Assembly (NCBI GenBank): GCA_024734555.1
Contig: JANPWX010000359.1
Location: 2,046,129 to 2,110,128 of the forward strand
DNA from: Trochalopteron elliotii
Taxonomy: Eukaryota; Chordata; Aves; Passeriformes; Leiothrichidae
Direction of reading: 5' to 3'
Length of the DNA: 64,000 nt
The translations under genes and the position numbers were made by a program. Shown in pieces: positions 25,001-36,020 of this stretch (position 1 is the stretch's first letter; every line of letters begins with the position of its first letter). The notes below the pieces were generated by a model. That model had not been told where the DNA came from and searched no databases. It was given only the letters and a program-made list of their open reading frames with translations.

Positions 25001-28000
25001 CTTCTCATGAGTTTCATTAACTTGCATAATAATGGAGATGAGATACCACAGTAGATGATGGAACTAAGGTTGACAGTGCACATCAATAATTTAAGACAAA
25101 ATGCACTAGAAGGAGCCTCTAACCCCAAAACCCAAATGTTATAGATGAGGGAATTCAGAGTTAATATTACTTTTTTAAGGATATATGAACCTGTGAAACC
25201 ATAACAATATTTTAAGATGGACACCTAAATAAACATAATTGTACCCAAAATTACTTTTCCCACAATCATTTTTACATAATAACCCTTATCCTGAAGAATC
25301 ATGAACACTCTTGAATTTCTTCATTATAAATAGCCATACTGACATCAGTGGGAGTACTCATAGTGCTTGATAATTAAGCAGCTACATGATCCTTGGAAGA
25401 CTCCTGAGAGCAAGTACTTTACTTTTAGATACATCTTTCTCATTACATAACTACAGGGATTTATGCCAAAGCAGTCTCCAACCTCTGAGGTTTACACTGA
25501 CCTTTTCTTTCTCCTGCCTTTAGCACAATTTGTCATGGGTTGTGCACGATGCCACAGCCTTTTGTGGGAGTAGGAGCAGAAGCAGGTTTGTGGCCCATCA
25601 TAAGGCTCAGAAATAGAAGTAAGATAAAGGACAGTATAAGGTTGCCCTTTGGAGCAGACACACAAATCTATGTTTTGGTGGTGTTTAAGTCAGAGTTTGA
25701 ATTATACATGTGGAAGTGAGCTCATTTTATAGACAGACCTCTGTAAGATTTTTTAAAAATATATGAATATATATCATTGGAACATTAAATATTTCTGGGG
25801 CAATTACTGATCAACACATATGGATAGCTGTGATGTTTGATAAAACTGCAGCTGAGCTGATAAAGTTGTTTTACTAACTATAATATCAGTTGATAATAAC
25901 CTTGAAGAACACAAAAAAAAACCCCTAGAAAATCTTGTGGCATCAGCAGAGATGTCTTTTATTTCCCATCCCTGCTGTGTTACCTCGACAAGGAACACGA
26001 TTTTTCTAATTTCCCAATTTATTTTACATTTATTGTCCTAAAAAAATGTGCTTCTGGTATCACTAACATTTCTGTAGATTTGATACATTCTAAATAACAA
26101 GGTAATGTGCAGGCACAGCAACAACAGGCAGGATCTCCTTTCCAGGGTCCAATAACAAAAGTTGCAATGAAAGAAAAGACATCTGCAAGAATAAATGTAT
26201 TTTGTAAGATAGATTTGCAATGAGGATAGTAGTTATAAAACCAAAGTGCATCTACTCTCTGGACAGATTTACTACTGTGAGGATTTGCTAGCATAGCCAA
26301 AGACGGTACTGCAATTGTCAGTAATTGGCCTTCCTGTGTATTCCCAGTAAAAAGACTACAATCTGGAGGGAAGAAAACTGTATAAAAGAAAAGGTACCTT
26401 CTCATATATGAAGGCTCCTTTGTCAGGAACTGCAGGGTACTGAAAATATAGTATGTGAAACTTGAATTAGATTTGACTGTTCTGGTGATAAAGATAGGAC
26501 TTCTTCCTCTTAGGTTAGAAATAGTTTGTGGACATACAGTTCACTTGAAATGAAGGTGGAAATGCAGTATTGTCAGATGTATCATATGTGGAAAAGCAAG
26601 AGCCGAAAGCAGCTTTTGGGGAAATCCTATTTCTTATTCATCCTTTGGATATGTATATGAAATTGTAGATTTATAGACTTATTTTTCCTTTAGATGGTGT
26701 CTATCCTGTTGTGCAGTTCATTGCCTACAGAGAAGTGTTTCAAGCCAGAGCTTGAGGACACATTGCTGGTGATGGATGAAAAAGCTGATTTTCAGAGTCA
26801 AATGGCAGTTCAACTGGGCACTCCTTTTCCTAAAAATATCTGTATTCTCTAATATATAATGATCTGTGACAGGCATGACCCAGATATACCTTTTTACTGG
26901 TCAGTTGTGGCCTGCAAGTAATGAATTATGTGAACTAGAGAAACAATTTATAGCTGGCAATAACAGCAAAAAGTTAGTTGAATGGCAGCAACTTGTATGT
27001 ACTTGGGAAGAAATTTATATGTACTTGGGAAGATTGCATGACATCATTAGTAACTGCTGACATGACCGGTAGATAACAGAAGGTGCAGTCCTTGAGTAAT
27101 ACTGTTCAGCATGTGCCAGCTGGGGGGATGCCCTGATACAGGACTGTATTGCAGGATTGTGTCTGTGTCAGGTAACGCTGAAATGTTATCAGAAAGAAGT
27201 GGAGTTGCCAGCTTTCACTCTGGAGAAGCTCTTTTCTAATGAAAAAGTCTTAAAAATTGCACACTCTGTTTTTTTTTTTTAATAATTGAGATTCATGGAA
27301 ACAGCCACCAGTAGGTCAACCACAGAGCAGGTGGCACAAGATGTGTCCCAGTAGCCTAGTGGCAGAGGCTCTTCATCCCCGAGCACTGTCAGGGACCAGC
27401 AGGTGACAGTCCTCACACAGTAACCAGAAGATGGCTCTGATAGCTGGCACTTAGTTGATGAGGTGCAGGGCAGGTGAAAAACAGCCAGGGCACAGAAAAC
27501 AAATAAAAACTTCATTCAGAACCCATTGGGTTATATGTACATGTAGTGACACAAAAGTCAGGAGTGTTACTCATAGAGTAAAAGGTGTTTAAATAATTGA
27601 TTAAAGTAAGAACATTTCCTGTTGAAGAAACAAACAAACCAAAACCAAACCCTAATTTTTCCTCAAAGTTTACAGGCATGATCACAGGATGAATTATAGA
27701 TTAAACACAAGATGATGTTTTTTCCTCTTTCATGTCCAAGTAATGAAGAAAACCAATAAATATGTGTCAGTAACAATAACATATCTTCAGTAAATATTAT
27801 GCACTAGTATTGAGCGCAAAATTACCTGAGGAAGGAGAAAAGAAGAAAATGAAAGTTGACTCTTTTTTTGTCCCATTATCTCTTTTCATCTTCTCATCTT
27901 CATCTCATTATCCATTCCCTCAACTGTAACAATAAATAAATAAATAAATAAATGTGACAGCCATTCCTGCACAATAGATCAGAAACCCATTCATTATTTA

Positions 28001-28465
28001 GTATTTCAGTCAGTTCACTTCTTTCAATATAAACAGATCACTGAAAGAGATGGTTTTCTAGTCAAAATGGTGTGTTACAAACTTCTCTACAATCCCCACA
28101 AAACCTACAAAGTCTGACCTCTGGAGGGTGGGAATCTACTCTAATACTAAATATATATATAATCTGTTTTAACTTTTTAACAAGGAATGAATTTTTACAT
28201 TATCTTATGAAGAATACTGAGAAACTGACCACACATTTGGAAAATCATGGGTCAGTGAGATTCAGTATCAAGATCAAGGACACAGGAAGTTTCTAACCAA
28301 CTACTTATTTCTTATGCTCTGTATATATAATTTTTTCTTCTCACTTAGACATTGTCTGTGCCCAATCCACCAAAGGCAGAATGCCTTCAGGCTACCAGAG
28401 TTGCACACTAATCTTTCCTTCACTGTTTACTCCTTGCCTGGCATTGGATTGACTAATACAGTCAT
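22054..28465. other. Non-coding AT-rich DNA, no gene seen
   Basis: The open frames, including one of 123 codons at 24281-24652 and one of 128 codons at 26019-26405, show no recognisable domain and no flanking splice signals, and are taken as chance. A small perfect stem-loop (8-bp arms, CCTCTGAC/GTCAGAGG, loop TGAT) lies at 22239-22258. A repeat of TATGTACTTGGGAAGA occurs twice near 26,995-27,035. Confidence 0.5.
27931..27953. repeat. (AATA)n microsatellite
   Basis: About six AATA units in a row. A simple tetranucleotide repeat. Confidence 0.9.
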
Positions 28466-31400
28466 TTAAGTGGCTAACCCTAATATCTCCAAAGAATAGC
28501 TGTCTGAAACAGTCACATCAGCCCTCAGGCGCAAGGGCAGAGAGCACTTGGTCTGAATGGAGACATCAACCAAAGAATTTCCACAGTAGGGTTTCTGGGA
28601 GTTGGGCAAAGAGCCAAGCAACCGCACAACAATGGCCTTAACTTCCAATTTTTCACCAAAGCCTGCTATCTGCAACTCTTTGAAGTGTGTCGCAGAGAAA
28701 ATATGTGGAAAGACCACTGAACTCATCATCAAGGTCAGCCATGGGTTGCCCTCTCTAGAGGTGTACTAGCCATTCCCAGTAACCTTCTTTTCCTCATGTG
28801 CCTGTGAATATATTCTCAGAGAAATGACTTTATGATCTTTCTAGGGACTGATAGCAAGCTGACCAACCCATGTTTGGTTACCTTTGTCTTCTTTCTTTTT
28901 TTTCTTAAAAGTTAGGTGAAAACAGCCTGTTTCCAGGCTGCCAGTGACCTTCCCCAGTCACACCATGGTTTTTCCACAGTCACTTTAAATGTTGCTTTGT
29001 TGCTGTCCCTTGCAACACTTAGAGCAACCTCTGCTGACTTCTTTCTCTCTGAGAATTAAATTATATCCAGCTTCTCTAAATATTCCCAAACCTGTTTCTT
29101 TCCAGTTTCTGGACACCTTTCTTTCCACAGAACCTTGGTGGCTGAGAGATTTGAGAGCAAACTTTGTTTCTAGAGATGAAGGCAAGAAAGGTCTAGTGCT
29201 TCAATCATTTCTCTATTACCTTAGTCAATGAAAAAAAAAAAAATTTAAAAGAGTAATTTGTATCTTGACCCCTATCTTCTTTCTTTCTCCTCTGTTCCAT
29301 ATCCCACTTTCTCTCAGCAAGTTGATACAGAGGCCAAACAAAGAAATATCAAAAATATTTTTAAAAGGGGGGGAAAATAAGAAAAAAAAGATAAACAAAA
29401 ATCTATCACTCTCAAAGTTTGACTGGGCTTCACATCCAGTGAAGAGATAGGTGTAATTTGTTTTGGCAACCAACAATCTCTTACGTACAGTTATTTATTT
29501 CATAGAGCCATTCTCCATGAGAGTGTTCAGTTCAAGGTGAATGCCTCTGGCTGTAGTCAAGTGGTCTGAACAGCTCCCTCAGCATCTTAATTCTTTTTTC
29601 ACCTGATGTAGACTGACACAACCATTGATATGGTTAAATTAAATATCTGCAAACTGCAGCTCTCTGAGATAGTGAGAAAATCAGTATCAGATACTGAGAG
29701 AACAGCTGAGGAGAGTTTGGGACACAAGTGAATTAAAATCTCAGTCATAGCTAGGGAAGGACTTCTAAGTAATTGGGGGAAAGGGCACATAGCTGTGAAT
29801 TTATGAATCAGAGTTTCCTAATTTCTGCCTCTTTCATGTCCAATTTGTGGTCTTCTTGCCAATCTGGGAGTCTTCAATAAAGCATTTGGTTAGTGGCTTA
29901 AAATATGAAGTAATTTTTGAGTCTGTGTTGGTCAATCTGAGTCAAGCTGGTTTTCAGCTTCTCCTCTGCCCTCCTCCCTACAAGAGAGTGCAGAGCTTCT
30001 GAAGGACAAAACTTGCCATCTACCTTTCTTTTCTAACTATGACTCAGTCTAACAAGACTCCATCAGTTTAAAATGTTGCTGAATAATGAGAAAACATTTG
30101 CCATGGTGCCGCAGGAATTATTAAGAAATTTGTATGAATTTATTGGAGGATGTCATGTAATGGCATGTCAGCTTCAGGAAGCAATCATAAACTATGAGGA
30201 AATTTTCCCATGCACCTGGGAATTGTGTGACCCTACCCCCTCTGAACCTTCCTCTTCCAAAGAGCTGAGAGAGCCTCTTGTTCTGCTTAAGTAAGACTCC
30301 TCTGTCCTCCTCCTCCAAAGCACTCTGCAATAGGTAGTACATATACTTAGGAATTAATTTTGTGGATGATATTTAATGAGAACTTAAGGTGAAAAAAAAA
30401 TCAGCTGGCACTTGATATCTCATTCAAGTCTTTCTGTTGTCTGAGTTACCTCAGAAAAATCACAATATGTAAAAAAAAGCACATTCTTTGCACTGGTAAT
30501 GTGAAACCATTTTTTTTAATATACAAAAGAAAATATCATTTTACTAAGTGGTCTTTGGTTGGATCATTGTCATGTTGAGCCAGAGATGTGCAGAAATGTG
30601 CCCACAATGTCTTTAATTGCAACAGCTGTTATTGCCCCATTCTGTTTAACATCTGCTTCAGAGTAATAATTCCATTGACGCCTCTGATGTATCTGCCAGC
30701 TGTTTCTAATAAACCAGGAAAAGTTACAACCCTTTTAAGTGACAATCATTCAAGTTGCTCCATAATTGCATAACACATAGAAGAACAAGGCTCTTTCTGA
30801 ACGTGATCAACTGAATATTTTGATTATTTACGTAGAAGGCTTTTATTTCAGGATGACTGCTCAAGTGAGGGAAAAACTCAACAAAACAGAAAGAACCATT
30901 GCAGACCAAAGTTTATCATACCATCTGAAGGAAATCATGAGGGAAACTTAAAGAAATTTCTGTACTATAAAACCAACTAGAAATTTCAAAGACTCATAAA
31001 GTTTGTAGCTCAACTGGGCATTCATCTAGCAATTTATATTAAACTCCTGAAGGCATTTTTTCTCTTCTTCAGCAGTTGAAGATGAGTTAAGTGTATTGTA
31101 AAGTATAAAAACCACAGAAGAAAAACAAAAGGGAGGTATTCTCACTGCCTCTTTTCAGAAGAAAATCTTCATAGAAACTTTCATCTTGAAAAATATTCAG
31201 TGAAGTATTCCCTCATAACCAATAATATCGGTGGTAGTAATCTATTATAGCTAATGTTTTGTTACAACAATTGAATAACTCCAATTGCTATAGATAAAAA
31301 GTATGCTTTTTTCAGGCAAAGAAACTCCTGTATTATATTTGCTTTGTCTTGCTCAGTGAGATATCTTGTTTTTCATTCCCTTGTGAGTACATTAGTGAAG

Positions 31401-34400
31401 ACTATAAATTCTGAGTATAGTTCTGAAATGTTATATTTTGTCTTCTGTCATCTGCACATGTCCCAGATACCAGTGTTTGGCCCAATCAGCCCATGTTTTA
31501 GGGGTTTTGTCCTATACTTTGGTCAGATTTTATCCCAAAACCTTGGGAAGGTATATTTAGGCTGCTCTGTGAGTCCCAGTCAGTGGCATACCTTGTAGAT
31601 CGTAGGGTAGGTCATGTCTCCATAAAATCAACGACATCTTAGAGAACACCACAAGTTGCACAACTTCAGCATATAGAATATCATTGTTCAGGTTGCAAGC
31701 TCCTACACGTGGATGCCAAAAGACAGTTGGGGGGTAACTAGGAATGCACTTGCATCTAAGAACTTGAAAATATTCTCTTGCTTTCAAGCTCAGATGTAGT
31801 CATACAGCCCTGCTCTCAGCAGCTGCATTGCCCCGCTCCACTAACAGGTTGAGTCACTCTGGGTACTTGGGTATATGTGTTGTGGACATTGCTGGAGTGC
31901 AGAGGGGAGGCTTCTCTCTCTTTGCAGTAATTTGCCCTTTATGATAGTAACTTTTTCAAGATCACTATGGTATGGATGTCTTCCCATGGGGCCAGAAGGT
32001 CTGGAAAATCAGCTCGTGAGGGAAAAAAACTTTTTGCTTTGGTGATCAGCTGAGTTCTGTAGAATAAAAGTAGTATGCTGAAGACAGTAGAGAAAAAGAG
32101 GGTTGCTGTCAGCAGGTACATACTTTTTTGCAAAGTGATTGAGATATGATTTGATCTAAAGGTGTGCAAAGCAAAATGTTCACTGTGTCATTTTCTTCAA
32201 ATCAGTTGTATGCCATTTGGAAGATGTTTCCAACTCGGCCAAAATACTTTTTGGAAGCCTGCATGTCAAACTTTACATAAAAGCCAGTGTTGTTTTGTGT
32301 GTGATATTGATCTCTGTTTCAACCTTTCCATGATTGGTTTTGTTCTCATTTCCCAACAAACCAAAAGTAAAACAAGGCAGAAAATACAACATGATGCTGG
32401 CTGTATACACCATCTATGTGAAGCAAGGAACAGGTTTCTTTCTGAGATATGAGTACATGAACTACAAGAGAATGAGGCTGATGTAAAAGTAACCAAGCAA
32501 GAGAAAACTTTTCTTACACATGAAGGGCTGCAACCCAACCCCATTTTATCTTAGCAATACTGTTGAGAACTGATAGTGGAAGCAGCACTTTCACAGTTAT
32601 AGAAGAGTCTTAGGAGAGGATAAAAAAAGAAAGGGCTCAAAAATAGCTATTTAGACACTGTGGGACAGGAGATTTTGAAACATTTATAATATACCAAACT
32701 GAAAATGGATTGAGTCTTAACAATGTTAAGGAAACAATGTAAGGTTATTAAAAACCCACTGTATTTGAATGCTATATTCTGCTGTCATTTATATCTAGAC
32801 AGAAAATAAGCATATTACAGATCTGAGGCAAAAAAATTATATTCAGCATTTTTTGCAATACTGAGGAGTACCGAGGCAAACCATGTTTAATGTTGGTGAT
32901 ACAAAACTAAATGAGGCATATTAATTTGGGCCTTCAGGAAAGCAAAACACATTTCCTTCCCAGGCAGAGTTACTATGCAGGCCATAGACTAAATTTTTCA
33001 GAAGGTCTGAGAAAAAGAAGACTGACAATAGCTTAGCCAGAAAGTCTGTATCTATTCTGTGACAACACATCCTCACCTAGGACCTGTCAGCTTAGACAGT
33101 GCTCAAGAAAACTGTAACACTGTTACTCTGTGTACAAAACCACCAGTGAACAAGCCTATCCAACAGCAAAAATAAAATTTCACAAATTCCTTTTTTGAAC
33201 TAGCAAGACTGATTTGGGCAGTGAATTTGTGAGTTAAGGGTAACAGAAATTATCTACCACACTCCTCAGAGACTTTACAGGCTGTATTCCATCGAAACTT
33301 CAATCTGTAAGGAAATGTTTCAACATATCAATTATGAAACAAGAAAAGCAAAAGAGGCATAATACATGCTAAAGCCCATTGTACCAAACCAGCACTGACA
33401 ACACAACACTTGCAAGCACTTCCAGAGACAAAAAAATCCCAAATAAAGCACTATATATCGGTCTTCTGTCGCACTTAGCCACCACAACATAATTGCCAGA
33501 ACTGGAACTAAGCTTACACATGCTTCAGGTTTTCTAGTACTTGTGTGATTATTCTAGTCAAATCTAAAGAGATAAGTGACAGACTTGGCCTCATCTATAT
33601 TTAGTGGATATATTTAGATGACTAAGGAATGTTTAAAAGTGACTAGCTGATGAAAAACGTGTTGACTGGCTTAGAAGAGAAGAAAATCTCATCAAATCAG
33701 AGGAAAGCAAGGCACTGGGAGAGCATACATTTCACTATGCAAAAAAGACACTTAATTTTCCCATTTTGGAATTACGCCACGTAGTGAATTGCTTCAATCA
33801 AAGAACACTAGAAATTTTGGAAAGATTGTTGAGATAACAGCTTGTAATGTGATAAAAACAAACTGATCCTAGAAAGGAACCTGATAACAAGAGCTCACAT
33901 AAATCTACCAGGTTCAAAAAAAAATAAAATTCCATTTGTTGTTAGAAGTACTAAAATACGTCAAATCCATCTTCCTATGAAGAATCCAGCAAATGACAAA
34001 ACGAAGCCAAGTGATGAAAGCTGAAGTCACAGCCAATGAAAGACCAAAAGGCTTTTACTAGTTCATTTAATGGCTATAAGATGACTCTGAGAGATGCATA
34101 CTGTGACAAAGGGGTGAGAGAAGAAGGGTGTTCTTGTCTGCTCCTGAAGGAACATGACTTATTTGATTGAATTATGACTAAGGAAAAGAACTTTGTGTGT
34201 GGCCTGAAAGAACACAAGGGGTAATGTGAACGTATAAGTTTAAAGAGGGCAAACCTGACTAAGAACAGCAACAAATAAACACACTCCAGGACTTGGATCC
34301 CACTTGCTCATAAGTCAGTCATTTTTCAATGGCAGTGCCAGGCTCTCTGAGCTATTATCTCATACAAGACAATGGCTACTTCTGATGGCATCTGAGAGAC

Positions 34401-34712
34401 AGATCTGCTCCAGCTGTCTCTATCAGGTCACACGGCAGGTTTCTGATATGTAGAAGATTCAGAATAAGAAAAAATGTAAAATAGTTTCTACCCATAAAGT
34501 GAGACTAAATGGAAAAATCAGATGTTTAAGTTAGAATTGCAAAGCTTCTAGATTTGATATTATTCCATAATAATCAACTACGGTAGATAACATCATGGAG
34601 CTCTTGCAATTTCTGTAGTTCCAGGCAGGTATTTAATCTCCCCTCAGAAGCTAGAAACATCCCACCTGCTTGTGAGAATTTGATGAACATTTTGAGTGTG
34701 AGTGTCCCTGCA
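28466..34712. other. Mostly featureless non-coding DNA
   Basis: Two patches have longer, less AT-biased open minus-strand frames: 28466-28732 (88 codons) and 31557-31787 (76 codons). I recognise neither as a protein family and see no convincing acceptor/donor pair, so they are not called genes. Around 34,225-34,290 there is a TATA-like word followed by AATAAA, which could be a decayed LTR, but I found no element ends. Confidence 0.4.
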
Positions 34713-34851
34713 CACTCATCATTGGACTGAAATAGACATTCTCCTGATACTTTTTCAGTTTGTTGGAAGTTTCGGACACAGTGTTAATGTGTTTTTGAGA
34801 TATATTTACTGATGAAGAGTATTAGAACCCAAAGTCATGGGAGGGAGGGAG
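34713..34851 (+). repeat. Direct duplication flanking a gap, copy 1 (139 bp)
   Basis: This stretch from CACTCATCATTGGACTGAAA to GTCATGGGAGGGAGGGAG is repeated exactly at 34860-34998, on the other side of a run of N. An exact copy across a gap that sits at the edge of a purine microsatellite is best explained as an assembly artefact: the same locus placed twice. Confidence 0.95.
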
Positions 34852-34859
34852 NNNNNNNN
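34852..34859. other. Sequence gap (8 N)
   Basis: Eight undetermined bases lie between the two identical 139-bp copies. The gap size is probably arbitrary. Confidence 0.98.
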
Positions 34860-34998
34860 CACTCATCATTGGACTGAAATAGACATTCTCCTGATACTTT
34901 TTCAGTTTGTTGGAAGTTTCGGACACAGTGTTAATGTGTTTTTGAGATATATTTACTGATGAAGAGTATTAGAACCCAAAGTCATGGGAGGGAGGGAG
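34860..34998 (+). repeat. Direct duplication flanking a gap, copy 2 (139 bp)
   Basis: Identical to 34713-34851. This copy continues into the full microsatellite, so it is likely the true locus and copy 1 the surplus contig end. Confidence 0.95.
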
Positions 34999-35179
34999 AG
35001 AGGGAGGAAGAGAGGAAGAGAGGAAGAGAGGAAGAGAGGAAGAGAGGAAGGAAGGAAGAGAGGAAGGAAGGAAGGAAGGAAGGAAGGAAGGAAGGAAGGA
35101 AGGAAGGAAGGAAGGAANAGGAAGGAAGGAAGGAAGGAAGGAAGGAAGGAAGGAAGGAAGGAAGGAAGGAAGGAAGGAA
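34986..35179 (+). repeat. Purine microsatellite (GGAAGA then GGAA)n, with one N
   Basis: About 190 bp of pure A/G on plus: GGGA units, then AGAGGA units, then a long (GGAA)n run. One undetermined base lies at 35118. It generates arginine/glutamate/lysine-rich frames on plus and serine/leucine/proline-rich frames on minus that are not genes. Long polypurine tracts can form triplex DNA and are hard to sequence, which explains the gap next to it. Confidence 0.97.
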
Positions 35180-35954
35180 TACATTAAATTATGAAGACTC
35201 TTTTGGTATGTTCCTCTAGCAAATGTTTCTTTCCTGTGTCAGCAAGTTGTTATTTTCAGCAGTTCTTGGATTTCAGAACTCCAAATATAGAATAAACATC
35301 CACAGAGCATTTTTATCTAAGTTTAAATTCAGGTCATTGTGTGTGTATGTCACCTGACTAGGTCCAATTCCTTCAGCAAGCAGACTTCCACAGTAAGCTT
35401 CCCTGTTTGTGTCCCTAGCACACTTTGCATATGTCTTTCCTCTTGGAGAATCCTGTGCTCCCCAGATCACCCCTCTACCTGGTTAGCAGTTTGTAACTAA
35501 GAGGAGTACAAAGTAACGTATGTATATTTGTGTTTCCCCACGGTTCTAAGGCAGACATATTTTCCTATGCCCAATATTAATATTATCCAATAAGAACCTC
35601 CTTTTCTAGAGTAGTGCTACTACAGGCTGCCAACCTGGAAAAATTAGTTACGGCTCTGAGCATATTAAATGAGCAGTACTTATTTTCTTTCAGATCCTGC
35701 TTAAACACAAACATAATTTCATTTCATAAGAATGAGAAATGATATATACACTTTACCTGTATTCCATGTTAATGTCCAAACTGATGATCAAGACCACCTC
35801 TAAGTCTTGAAATATACTTCCAGAGTTCCCATCACTACATGAGTGTGACTATAAAATTAGCATGAGTATATATGTCATACATATACAGCACACTGTCAGT
35901 CTTTCCTTACCTGCAAACAATAACAGAAACATTAAAGTTCAGAAGAAGACTATC

Positions 35955-36020
35955 TGTTCATGGAATCAAAGGTTATCTCAAATTAGAAGGGACCCATAAT
36001 TGAAATGCATTATCCTGAAC
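35955..36020 (-). mobile_element. Worn CR1 3'-end remnant, antisense
   Basis: 'ttcatggaatcaaaggttat' followed by 'attagaagggacccataatt' resembles the avian CR1 tail in antisense ('...gaatcacagaat...ttggaagggacccacaaggatcatt...'). It is short and diverged, so the call is tentative. Confidence 0.45.

Noticed and set aside
26019..26405. 128-codon minus-strand open frame, with a cysteine run
   Set aside because: The Cys-Cys-Cys-Cys run comes from a short CAGCAACAACAGGCAG stretch. There is no coding evidence otherwise.
34225..34330. TATA-like GTATAAGTTTAAAG followed by AATAAA, possible LTR
   Set aside because: No TG/CA ends or target duplication could be found, and both motifs are common by chance in AT-rich DNA.
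34959..35219. Glu/Arg/Lys and Ser/Leu/Pro repeat open frames
   Set aside because: They are translations of the purine microsatellite, interrupted by an N.
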